This document shows, one piece after another, positions 54,467-61,862 of a stretch of DNA of 62,103 bases (positions within the stretch are counted from its first letter, which is position 1; each line of letters starts with the position of its first letter). A program made the translations under genes and the position numbers. The stretch comes from an uncultured Clostridia bacterium (GTDB lineage Bacteria; Bacillota; Clostridia; Oscillospirales; Ruminococcaceae): contig CANPYR010000007.1 of assembly GCA_947588805.1 (NCBI GenBank), positions 1 through 62,103 of the forward strand, read 5' to 3'. The notes beneath the pieces were generated by a model. The model saw only the letters and a list, made by a program, of their open reading frames with translations. It was not told where the DNA came from and did not search any database.

Positions 54467-56563
54467 TTAAAGCTTCACTTCCGCGCTTACGCACTTCTTA
54501 CCGGTAAGCCTTTCGCTCTGTTCGTCGGGCTGAGAGGTTCCGAAGTAAAGCGTCGTCTTCGCGTTCTTATCAAGATATCTTACGCCCTCCTCGTTTACTA
54601 CCGTGAGCGCGGATTTGGGTATGCTTAAAGATACCTTCTTAATTTCGCCTTCCGAAAGACGGACCTTTTTGAATCCGCATAGAGCGTGGTTTCTGACTGC
54701 GTCCTTGGATTCCGAGCGGAAGTATACCTCCAAAACGTCCGAGGTCTCCCTGCCCTTATTCTCAAGCGTTACCTCCGCGTTCACCGAATCCTCCGAAACG
54801 CTTACGTCCGCTGCAACCACTCTTACGTCGCCGTAGCTGAGACCGTATCCGAACGGGAACAGAACGTTATCGTCCTCGGCTCTTTCGTTTCTGTAGGTGC
54901 GGTATCTCATGGAATAGTCGGTGAAGTCGGGAAGCTTATGAACGTCCTTATAGAAAGTGACCGGAAGCTTTCCGGACGGAGAAGTCTTTCCGAAGAGTAT
55001 CTCCGCGACCGCTCTTCCTCCCTCGGAGCCGGGATAGAACGCCTGCAAGAGCGCGTTAGGCTCCGACTCTACGTTAAGGGACGAACCGCTCACTACAACT
55101 ATAACGGTAGGCTTTCCGACCTCCATGACCTTTTTGACCAGAAGTCTCTGGGACTCGGGAAGAGTAAGAGTCAGCTTATCGCCGGAAGCGTCGGTGTTTG
55201 AAGCGTCGCCCTGCTCGCCCTCAAGAGTCTCGTCAAGTCCTACACAGAGTATAACTACGTCGGAATGCTCCGCTACTATCTGAGCCTCCGCTATCCTGTC
55301 GCCGGGAAGACCGAGACCTTCGACCTTGTCCCTGAACAGATGGCAGCCTTCCGAGAACATCACTCTTCCCGGGAAAGCGTCTTGGATCCCCTCAAGAATC
55401 GTAACATACCGTGAAGCGGTGCCGTGATAATTTCCCATAAGCGCCTTTTGGCTCTGGGCGTTCGGACCTATTACTCCTATAGTCTTTATCTTTTCGGGAT
55501 CGAGCGGCAGTATGCCGTCGTTAGAAAGAAGCACGCAGGCGTTCCTTCCCGCTTCAAGGCTGATATCAAGATGCTCGCGAGTCTCAACGTCGGAATAGTT
55601 AAGCCCGTCGTATTCCGTCTCGTCGAACATTCCAAGACGCATACGCGTGCGCATAAGGTGCTCGGCGGCTGCGGTTATCTCCTCTTCGGAAATAATCCCG
55701 TCCTGATACGCCTTATAAACTAAGATATATGTAGATCCGCAGTTTACGTCGCAGCCGTTTTTAAGCGCCAGAGCCGCGGATTCCTCGGCAGTCGCGGTGA
55801 CGTGATGGTTCATGTGGAAGTCCTGTATTGCCCAGCAATCCGAGACGAAGTATCCGTCAAATCCCCACTCTATAAGCTTATTGTGAAGATACTCGGATCC
55901 GCAGCAGGGCTCGCCGTTAGTGCGGTTATACGCGCCCATGACTCCTTCCGCCCGCGCTTCCTTTACAAGCGCTTCAAACGCCGGAAGATAGGTCTCCTCC
56001 ATATCCTTAGGATCCGCGACTGCGTCAAATTCATGCCTTAAGGCTTCGGGGCCGGAGTGGACCGCGAAGTGCTTCGCGCACGCTGCGGCTCTTAGGTACT
56101 TCCCTTCGCCCTGGATCCCCTTGACGAACGCGCACCCGAGTCTTGATGTGAGATAAGGGTCCTCGCCGTAGGTCTCATGTCCCCTGCCCCATCTCGGGTC
56201 GCGGAAGATATTTATATTCGGGCTCCAGAGAGTAAGCCCCTTATATATATCCCGGTCGCCGCGCTTAGAATATTCGTTATACTTCGCCCGGCATTCGATG
56301 GATATTACCTCCGCTACCGTCTTAAGAAGCTCCTCGTCGAACGAAGCCGCAAGACCGATCGCCTGCGGGAACATCGTCGCCACTCCCGCGCGCGCCACGC
56401 CGTGGAGTCCCTCGTTCCACCAATTATACGCTTCGACCGAGAGTCTCTCGATCGCCGGAGCGCCGAACTTGAGCTGCTCGCAGCGCTCAAGAACCGTCAT
56501 GCGGGAAACAAGATCCTTCGCGCGCTCCTCAAATGATTTCGTCCTGTCCTTATAAATTTCCAT
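54467..56563 (-). CDS. GH3 family beta-xylosidase/beta-glucosidase
   Basis: The 698-residue protein has the GH3 (alpha/beta)8 domain with WWNEGLHGVAR, the substrate-binding AACAKHFAVHSGPE, and nucleophile D242 in YFVSDCWAI. A flavodoxin-like second domain (about 340-560) and an FnIII-like C-terminus (about 590-690) follow. WWNEGLHG and SDCWAI favour the xylosidase-type group over simple glucosidases. No signal peptide. First gene of the leftward operon. Confidence 0.93.
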   Translation of the reverse strand: MEIYKDRTKSFEERAKDLVSRMTVLERCEQLKFGAPAIERLSVEAYNWWNEGLHGVARAGVATMFPQAIGLAASFDEELLKTVAEVISIECRAKYNEYSKRGDRDIYKGLTLWSPNINIFRDPRWGRGHETYGEDPYLTSRLGCAFVKGIQGEGKYLRAAACAKHFAVHSGPEALRHEFDAVADPKDMEETYLPAFEALVKEARAEGVMGAYNRTNGEPCCGSEYLHNKLIEWGFDGYFVSDCWAIQDFHMNHHVTATAEESAALALKNGCDVNCGSTYILVYKAYQDGIISEEEITAAAEHLMRTRMRLGMFDETEYDGLNYSDVETREHLDISLEAGRNACVLLSNDGILPLDPEKIKTIGVIGPNAQSQKALMGNYHGTASRYVTILEGIQDAFPGRVMFSEGCHLFRDKVEGLGLPGDRIAEAQIVAEHSDVVILCVGLDETLEGEQGDASNTDASGDKLTLTLPESQRLLVKKVMEVGKPTVIVVVSGSSLNVESEPNALLQAFYPGSEGGRAVAEILFGKTSPSGKLPVTFYKDVHKLPDFTDYSMRYRTYRNERAEDDNVLFPFGYGLSYGDVRVVAADVSVSEDSVNAEVTLENKGRETSDVLEVYFRSESKDAVRNHALCGFKKVRLSEGEIKKVSLSIPKSALTVVNEEGVRYLDKNAKTTLYFGTSQPDEQSERLTGKKCVSAEVKL

Positions 56564-56650
56564 ATCAGTTTTTCCTCCTCTTAATTTTATCTGATTTTAT
56601 TTTCGGCATTAACTTATCATCCCATATTTCCCCAGAATACCACTATATCT

Positions 56651-56679
56651 ATTGTACTAAAAAAATAAACAAAAATCAA
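56651..56679 (-). promoter_or_regulatory. Promoter of the GH3-GH43-alkD-AKR-GH95 operon
   Basis: Leftward TTGATT (56674-56679), 17-bp spacer, TACAAT (56651-56656), about 90 bp upstream of the GH3 ATG. No other convincing promoter or terminator is seen down to 48353. Confidence 0.65.
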
Positions 56680-56708
56680 TCGTTATTCGCAAATTTTTTA
56701 AATTTTCA

Positions 56709-56737
56709 TTGAATTTTCACTCAAGCTGTGATATACT
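56709..56737 (+). promoter_or_regulatory. Promoter of proC
   Basis: TTGAAT (56709-56714), 17-bp spacer, TATACT (56732-56737), 35 bp upstream of the proC ATG. Confidence 0.7.
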
Positions 56738-56771
56738 CTTTTCATCAGCGTTATTAAAAGGAGATTTTATC

Positions 56772-57563
56772 ATGAAAATTACAGTTATAGGTTTCGGACA
56801 TATGGGCTCGGCGATCGTCGAGGGCGCGGTAAAAACCGGAGTTCTTAAAAAAGAGGACGTTACGGTATCGGATAAGCTGGAAGCTCTCGTAAAGAGCGCC
56901 GAAGCTTTGGGAGTCAGGACGGTCTCGGAATGCCGGGAAGCCGTTAAGGGCGCGGATATCGTAATTTTAGCGGTAAGGCCTGCGGACCTTGCGGATACCT
57001 GCGCGCAGATAAAGGAAAATCTCGGGAACGCGGCGGTAGTTTCGATATGCGCGGGGAAGAAGATAAAAACTATTGAAGATCTTTTAGGCGGCGGGAAGAT
57101 AATCAGAGTTATGCCGAACACTCCGGCGCTCGTCGGGGAAGGGATGTCGGCGATTTGCAAAAACAGCGGCTGCGACGATAAGACCGTATCTGAGGTCCTT
57201 GAGATCTTTCGGAGCTTCGGAAAAGCCGAGATAATGCCGGAGGAGCTTTTTGACGCGGTGACGGCGGTCTCGGGATCGGGTCCCGCGTACGTGTACAGCT
57301 TTATAATCGGGCTTCGGGACTATGCGATATCCGCCGGGATGAGCGAAGAGACGGCGACGGAATTTGCCGCCCAGACGGTACTCGGCTCGGCAAAGATGGT
57401 TATCGAGAGCGGAACGCCTGTGGATCAGCTGAAAAGAAATATCTGCACGCCGAACGGTACTACCGTGGAAGCGGTGAAGGTTTTGGATGAGAGAGGATTT
57501 GAGGGGATAATTTCCGACGCGGCGAAGGCTTGCGAGAAAAGATCAAGGGAGCTCGGGAAGTAG
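56772..57563 (+). CDS. proC: Pyrroline-5-carboxylate reductase
   Basis: Final step of proline synthesis using NAD(P)H. The 263-residue protein has the Rossmann start ITVIGFGHMGSAIVEG, VVSICAGKKI, RVMPNTPALVGEGMSAI and the signature VSGSGPAYVYSFI with QTVLGSAKM later. ATG 56772 is preceded by AAAAGGAG; the frame opens 63 bp earlier but that part covers the promoter. Confidence 0.96.
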   Translation: MKITVIGFGHMGSAIVEGAVKTGVLKKEDVTVSDKLEALVKSAEALGVRTVSECREAVKGADIVILAVRPADLADTCAQIKENLGNAAVVSICAGKKIKTIEDLLGGGKIIRVMPNTPALVGEGMSAICKNSGCDDKTVSEVLEIFRSFGKAEIMPEELFDAVTAVSGSGPAYVYSFIIGLRDYAISAGMSEETATEFAAQTVLGSAKMVIESGTPVDQLKRNICTPNGTTVEAVKVLDERGFEGIISDAAKACEKRSRELGK

Positions 57564-57564
57564 G

Positions 57565-57715
57565 TATGTAAAGCTACGCAGCGCGGTAGGGCGCAGCCCG
57601 CGGACGGCCTTATGGCCGGCCGGACTCGCCGGACAAAGGACGGCGAGTCGTGCGCGTAAGCGCACCGGGATGCGCCCGGTTGGGAGCCGCAAAATGAAAG
57701 CCACGCAGAAGGTCG
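57565..57715. other. GC-rich, highly folded intergenic segment downstream of proC
   Basis: Several stable stems are visible: GACTCGCCG / CGGCGAGTC (about 57627-57655), GTGCGC GTAA GCGCAC with a GNRA-type tetraloop (about 57657-57673), and GGCC TTAT GGCC. I cannot match it to a known RNA. A 105-residue frame on the other strand is a shadow of this. The rest to 57867 holds a heptamer tract and a hairpin. Confidence 0.5.
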
Positions 57716-57784
57716 TTAGGAGCGAACGCCGCACCTTCGTCCATATCGCGCCCACGTTCAAGTCAGGTACCTTCGTCCCAAAAA

Positions 57785-57812
57785 TTCCGACGTCTGACAT
57801 CTGATTTCCGAT
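57785..57812. repeat. Heptanucleotide repeat tract (four units)
   Basis: TTCCGAC, GTCTGAC, ATCTGAT, TTCCGAT in register, reverse form of the NTCAGAW family. Confidence 0.7.
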
Positions 57813-57823
57813 ATATGCCAAGC

Positions 57824-57852
57824 GCCCCCGCCGAGTCAAACCCGGCAGGGGC
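57824..57852. terminator. GC hairpin between convergent proC and GH31 genes
   Basis: GCCCCCGCCG (57824-57833) pairs with CGGCAGGGGC (57843-57852) with one G-U. It lacks a clear T-run but lies where transcripts of both genes must end. Confidence 0.45.
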
Positions 57853-57867
57853 AAAATCATTATATTA

Positions 57868-59835
57868 TCATTTAAAACACTCTAAAACCTCTGCGCCGTC
57901 TCTGACAAACGCTATGAATTCATCGATCTCGGCCCTGCATTTCAACGTCCTGCCGCCTTCGGTCGCGGACTTATCGGAGGTCCTTATCCATTTTCCCTCC
58001 GGCAGGTAAACCTCGCGCTCGGCCTGCCCTTGATCCGTTATCGGCGCAAAGAGGATATCCGGCCCGAACATATACTGATCGCTCAGCGAGTAGCACTTCA
58101 CGTCGTCCGGAAAATCGAAGAACATCGGCCGCATTATCGGTTCTCCGGTTTTTGAAGTGCGTTCTGCGCATTTTAATATGTACGGCTTGAGACGGTAACG
58201 CAGATCTATTATATTCTTGATTATCTCATAATCCCTGTCTCCGAAGTGCCAGATCTCGTTATATCCCCCGCCGTCGCAGATTATCCCGGGATAGCTGTCT
58301 TTATAGTACGACTGCTTCAGGCGGGTGCCGTGAAGTCTCATCACCGGACAGAACAGTCCGAACTGGAACCATCTTACAATTAGCTCGCGGAAGTATTCGC
58401 TCTCGGTATCGCCGTTAAAGAATCCCCCGATATCAGAATTCCACCACGGTATCCCGCACATCGCCATCGAAAGACCCGATACCACGCTGTTTTTGAGCTG
58501 CCAAAAATCAGAGCCTATATCTCCGTTCCAGACAAGCGCTCCGAATTTTTGGGATCCCGGATACGCCGCTCGCGTAAGAAGCACTATCTCCTCCTCGCCC
58601 TCGGATTTTAAACCGTCGTGGAAGCACTTCGAGTAATAGTATGGATATGTAAGCCCGGTTTCGGCCATGTTTCCGAGATGAGTCCTGAGATTCTCCCACT
58701 GCTGCGGATGTACCTCCGGCTCCGCTTCATCAAGCCAGAACGTCCTTATCCCGTATTTTATATACGTCTTTCTTATCTGCTCCCAGACATATTCACGCGC
58801 TTCGGGATTCGTCATATCGACGTAGGTGTTCGCTCCCCAGAAGTCGAAGATCGGATGCTGACCGTTTTCGGTTCTGATAAGAAGATTTTTTTCGTTCATC
58901 TCCCGCCAGTTCCTGCTCTTGGGATTCACCGTCGGCCAGTATGATACTACCGGCCTGATCCCCATCTCCTTGAGCTCCTTTACCATCCCTTCGGGGTCGG
59001 GCCAGTACTTCGTGTCGAAGTCGCAATTCCCCTGCTCGGTCCAGTGGAAGAAATCTATCACGATAGCGTCAAGCGGTATCCCGCGCTTTTTATACTCTCG
59101 CGCCACCTCCAAAAGCTCCTCCTGAGACTCGTAACGGCACTTCGACTGCCAGAAACCCGCCGCCCACTGCGGCATATCCGGCGAAAATCCCGTCAGGCGG
59201 CAGTATTTGTTCACGACCTCCGCAGGGGTATCCCCGACAAAGACGAGATAGTCAGCCTGCTTGCAGCAATCGGCTGTCCAGACGGTGTGGTTAAGTCCGA
59301 ATTCCACGCGCCCGGGAGAAGGGTTATTCCACAAAAATCCGTAGCCGAGAGAGGAATAGATAACGGGGAGAGTAGATTTTGTATTCCAGTTTGCGATATC
59401 GTAGGTGCAGCCCTTGCGATCAAAAAATCCCTGCTGCTCCTGGCCGAGACCGTAGATATGCTCGTCGCGCGCGTCGAAATTTACTCTTATCCGATAGTTA
59501 TCCCCTGCGATATGACGGTAGCGCGTTACCATATCCGCTTCCTCGTGAGTCGAAAGAACGGTCTTGCCGCCTTTCTGAAATTCTATCCTGCACCCCGACC
59601 AGGATTTTGTTATTCTCACCGTGAGCTCGCCGTTTTTAATTATCCCGGCTTCGCCGTCGATAAAAACCTCGGACTTGCAGCTTTCAGGCTCCAAAAGAGT
59701 CCATTTTTCATCGGAAATTTGTGTGCTTCGCGAAGCCCTGACCCTCGCGCAGCCGTCTCCGTAGGGCTCGACAAAGACGTTTTCATCGCGGGTAGTAAAA
59801 CAGATCCCGCCGTTTTTAACTTGGATATAGCTCAT
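57868..59835 (-). CDS. GH31 family alpha-glucosidase/alpha-xylosidase
   Basis: The 655-residue protein has an N-terminal beta-sandwich (1-200) with IYGLGQEQQGFFDRKG, then the barrel. The nucleophile is D369 (TFWLDEAEPE) and the acid/base is D439 (VWNGDIGSDF). GFWQSKCRYESQEELLEVAREYKKRGIPLDAIVIDFFHW is a GH31 signature. The WLDEAEPE form resembles the alpha-xylosidase-like subgroup more than sucrase/maltase, but substrate is not proven. CCGGAGG precedes the ATG. Confidence 0.92.
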   Translation of the reverse strand: MSYIQVKNGGICFTTRDENVFVEPYGDGCARVRASRSTQISDEKWTLLEPESCKSEVFIDGEAGIIKNGELTVRITKSWSGCRIEFQKGGKTVLSTHEEADMVTRYRHIAGDNYRIRVNFDARDEHIYGLGQEQQGFFDRKGCTYDIANWNTKSTLPVIYSSLGYGFLWNNPSPGRVEFGLNHTVWTADCCKQADYLVFVGDTPAEVVNKYCRLTGFSPDMPQWAAGFWQSKCRYESQEELLEVAREYKKRGIPLDAIVIDFFHWTEQGNCDFDTKYWPDPEGMVKELKEMGIRPVVSYWPTVNPKSRNWREMNEKNLLIRTENGQHPIFDFWGANTYVDMTNPEAREYVWEQIRKTYIKYGIRTFWLDEAEPEVHPQQWENLRTHLGNMAETGLTYPYYYSKCFHDGLKSEGEEEIVLLTRAAYPGSQKFGALVWNGDIGSDFWQLKNSVVSGLSMAMCGIPWWNSDIGGFFNGDTESEYFRELIVRWFQFGLFCPVMRLHGTRLKQSYYKDSYPGIICDGGGYNEIWHFGDRDYEIIKNIIDLRYRLKPYILKCAERTSKTGEPIMRPMFFDFPDDVKCYSLSDQYMFGPDILFAPITDQGQAEREVYLPEGKWIRTSDKSATEGGRTLKCRAEIDEFIAFVRDGAEVLECFK

Positions 59836-59880
59836 AAAATTACCTCCGGGAAATTGACAGATTTAAAGGGTTGTATTCAT

Positions 59881-59945
59881 ATAATACCACATCCGCGCGC
59901 AAAAAAGCTTTCAGTATATTGACATGAAGTTTGGGGATATTGACA
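59881..59945 (-). promoter_or_regulatory. GH31 promoter with tandem activator-like sites
   Basis: Leftward, TATTAT (59881-59886) lacks a good -35 box. Just upstream of that position are two copies of ATATTGACA (59916-59924 and 59937-59945, + strand reading) exactly 21 bp apart; a third related AAATTGACA lies at 59851-59859. Two-turn direct repeats beside a weak -35 fit an AraC-type activator site. Confidence 0.55.
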
Positions 59946-60010
59946 AAATGGGGGCGGGCAATGTGAGAAGCGGTGATACCGATCGCTTCATAACGAATCA
60001 GTCATTTTTT

Positions 60011-60045
60011 AAAAAATTGAGCCGCAATCCCTATCGGACTGCGGC
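60011..60045 (-). terminator. Terminator of the tRNA-Ser remnant
   Basis: Leftward: GCCGCAGTCC, GATA, GGGATTGCGGC (60021-60045), then TCAATTTTTT. It lies 23 bp past the tRNA CCA end, the usual place for a tRNA gene terminator. Confidence 0.7.
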
Positions 60046-60068
60046 TTTTTGCGGCAAAGGCGCATATT

Positions 60069-60126
60069 TGGCGGAGCGGGTGGGATTCGAACCCACGTGA
60101 GAGTCACCCCTCAAACGGTTTTCAAG
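60069..60126 (-). tRNA. 3' fragment of a tRNA-Ser (anticodon TGA), partial; likely attachment site
   Basis: Read leftward from 60126, the fragment has an anticodon loop CTTGAAA (TGA, serine), the 3' anticodon stem ACCGT, a long variable arm, a perfect T-arm with GGTTCGAAT, the acceptor strand CCGCTCC, discriminator G and encoded CCA (60069). The 5' half is missing: upstream of the loop no GGAGCGG acceptor strand, D-arm or proper anticodon 5' stem is found. The break at the anticodon loop is a classic crossover point for tyrosine integrases, so this looks like an att site at the edge of an element that continues to the right. Confidence 0.75.
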
Positions 60127-60281
60127 TTCGTTCGGTCATTCGGCACCTGCCGGAAAACAAGAGAAATTATCGGAATTTGAAGTCACCCGCAAAGCGGCTT
60201 GTATAGCCCCTCTGCGGACTTTTTATGCTCGCAGAGCCTTTAATATCGCTGTTTAACGAAATCGGCTCGAAAGGCTCAATT

Positions 60282-60312
60282 TCGCGAGAACTGAGGCGTT
60301 CTCGCGAGAACT
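60282..60312. promoter_or_regulatory. Two 11-bp direct repeats, 20 bp apart
   Basis: TCGCGAGAACT occurs at 60282-60292 and 60302-60312, spaced by two helical turns; the core CTCGCGAG of the second copy is itself a palindrome. They lie 75 bp upstream of the first island gene and could bind its HTH product or an integrase/excisionase. Confidence 0.55.
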
Positions 60313-60386
60313 TTTGAGAGAATTGGGGACATTTTTGTGCTCAAAGATGACGCCTGTCATGCCAATATTTTGCAGGAGTTGTCTTT

Positions 60387-61862
60387 ATGAAAAAAAGGAA
60401 ATATGATTATCTATTGCAGGATTATCCAAATTATCTGACAAAGGAGGATTTTTACAAAATTGCACATATCAGCAAGGCCACCGCCCGCTATCTTCTTCAA
60501 AGCGGTAAGGTGCCATGCAAGGACACCGGCAAGAAGACTCACCGATATCTGATCCCGACGGAGAACGCCATCAGATACCTTGAGGACAGGGAAATTCACC
60601 CTGACGAGTATGAGGCAGAGCCCGGTTGGTATTCAGGAAAGGTAAAGCACGGCAAGAAAAGGCGGCGATCCAAAAAGCGCAAGCAGAAGATCAACACCGC
60701 AAGGAACAAACTCAAGGAGCTTACCGTTGCCAAATTGGAAGAGCTTGAGGATCTACTTGACATCAATGACATCTGCCGATTAACAGGATTTAGCAACACT
60801 GCAGTCCTGCGGTGGTGCAGGAGCGGGAAGCTGAAAGCATTCATGGTTTCAGGAAAGTATCTTATACCAAAGGTATGTCTCAAAGATTATATCGCCACGA
60901 AGTGTGGCACAGCCAATATCAATAAGGAGGAAAATATTATGTTTAACAATCTTAAGGAAAACGATCAGCAGGGTAATATGAGGGGCGGCCAAAGCCTCCC
61001 AAAAAACATGACAGACGAGGAGATGGACAGGCGCATTAACGAAAGCGTCATCGGCAGGTACGGATACGGCGGTATGATTTCCATTGTGCCATTAGACAGG
61101 ACAATTGATGACGCCTACAGAGAAGTGGCCATCGATATGATCAAACACGGGGAGATTCCCCTCAATTACGACACCATCTCAAGCTTACATCTTACTGCTG
61201 ACGAAATTTGGAAGCTCCAAAACACTCCTGAGGAGGAGAAGCTTTCTCCGAAAAAAATAAATGAGATAAAGGAGCGACTCCGCAAACGCGATAGGGAGCT
61301 GTATGATTTACAATCTGCAGCGACACTCCACGAAATGAGCAAAGACAGCGTCTTCGTGAAATATGCCGACGAGGATGAGACCCCACCGATTTACTTCACA
61401 AATACGCCCTTGGATGAGCAGTATAAAGACCTTGCCATCGACATGATGGTTCAGGGAAATATGCCCACCAGTTATGAAACGATAACGACATTCAAGCTTT
61501 CGCCGTCCGAGATACGGAAAGTTATCAAGGGGAACGATCTGCCGAATGAGGTTTCCCCTGATAAGGCAGTGCCTCCTGACACTAAGGAGGAAAATGACGA
61601 GCTGGATAGGCTGGTTAGCGAAAGTGTCCTGGGGAAATATGGCTTTGGTGATTTGATTCGCATTGTTCCCGTTGAAAAATCAATCAATGCATCGTATCGC
61701 CAGTTAGCCATCGAGCTGGTAAAACTCAGACATATCCCTTTGGACGTTGACACTATTTTGGATCTGCGGCTGACTCTGGATGAGATTCAGGATATAAAAA
61801 ATGCGCTCGACGAAATACGCACGTCGAGCAGTTACAGGATAAGGAGGGGACATAATGTTTGA
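60387..61862 (+). CDS. Unrecognised protein: two helix-turn-helix modules plus three ~70-residue repeats
   Basis: I do not recognise the 491-residue protein as a whole. Residues about 17-68 (LTKEDFYKIAHISKATARYLL, then a winged stretch) and 123-172 (LLDINDICRLTGFSNTAVLRWC) look like MerR/excisionase-type HTH modules, separated by a very basic linker (86-108). Residues about 208-278, 336-380 and 404-474 are repeats; the first and third keep the pattern ESV-G-YG-G, I-IVP, a YR-AI pair, IPL-DTI, L-LT-DEI. ATG 60939 (Met185) has AAGGAGG 8 bp upstream, so a shorter repeat-only protein is probably also made. GCAGGAG precedes the main ATG. Confidence 0.8.
   Translation: MKKRKYDYLLQDYPNYLTKEDFYKIAHISKATARYLLQSGKVPCKDTGKKTHRYLIPTENAIRYLEDREIHPDEYEAEPGWYSGKVKHGKKRRRSKKRKQKINTARNKLKELTVAKLEELEDLLDINDICRLTGFSNTAVLRWCRSGKLKAFMVSGKYLIPKVCLKDYIATKCGTANINKEENIMFNNLKENDQQGNMRGGQSLPKNMTDEEMDRRINESVIGRYGYGGMISIVPLDRTIDDAYREVAIDMIKHGEIPLNYDTISSLHLTADEIWKLQNTPEEEKLSPKKINEIKERLRKRDRELYDLQSAATLHEMSKDSVFVKYADEDETPPIYFTNTPLDEQYKDLAIDMMVQGNMPTSYETITTFKLSPSEIRKVIKGNDLPNEVSPDKAVPPDTKEENDELDRLVSESVLGKYGFGDLIRIVPVEKSINASYRQLAIELVKLRHIPLDVDTILDLRLTLDEIQDIKNALDEIRTSSSYRIRRGHNV
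60939..61862 (+). CDS. Probable internal start giving a repeat-only protein (nested)
   Basis: AAGGAGG at 60924-60930 followed 8 bp later by an in-frame ATG gives a 307-residue product beginning MFNNLKENDQQGNMRGGQSL. The next gene starts with the parallel sequence MFEFFMEDNGKQQSD, also behind a strong SD, which suggests that the repeat part was once a free-standing gene that became fused to the HTH part, and may still be translated on its own. Confidence 0.55.
   Translation: MFNNLKENDQQGNMRGGQSLPKNMTDEEMDRRINESVIGRYGYGGMISIVPLDRTIDDAYREVAIDMIKHGEIPLNYDTISSLHLTADEIWKLQNTPEEEKLSPKKINEIKERLRKRDRELYDLQSAATLHEMSKDSVFVKYADEDETPPIYFTNTPLDEQYKDLAIDMMVQGNMPTSYETITTFKLSPSEIRKVIKGNDLPNEVSPDKAVPPDTKEENDELDRLVSESVLGKYGFGDLIRIVPVEKSINASYRQLAIELVKLRHIPLDVDTILDLRLTLDEIQDIKNALDEIRTSSSYRIRRGHNV

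Noticed and set aside
57543-57860. 105-residue leftward frame downstream of proC
   Set aside because: It is arginine/leucine-rich as expected from a GC-rich stem-loop region, has no SD and overlaps proC and a heptamer tract.
60069-60126. Complete functional tRNA-Ser gene
   Set aside because: The 5' half with acceptor strand and D-arm cannot be found upstream; only the 3' part is present.
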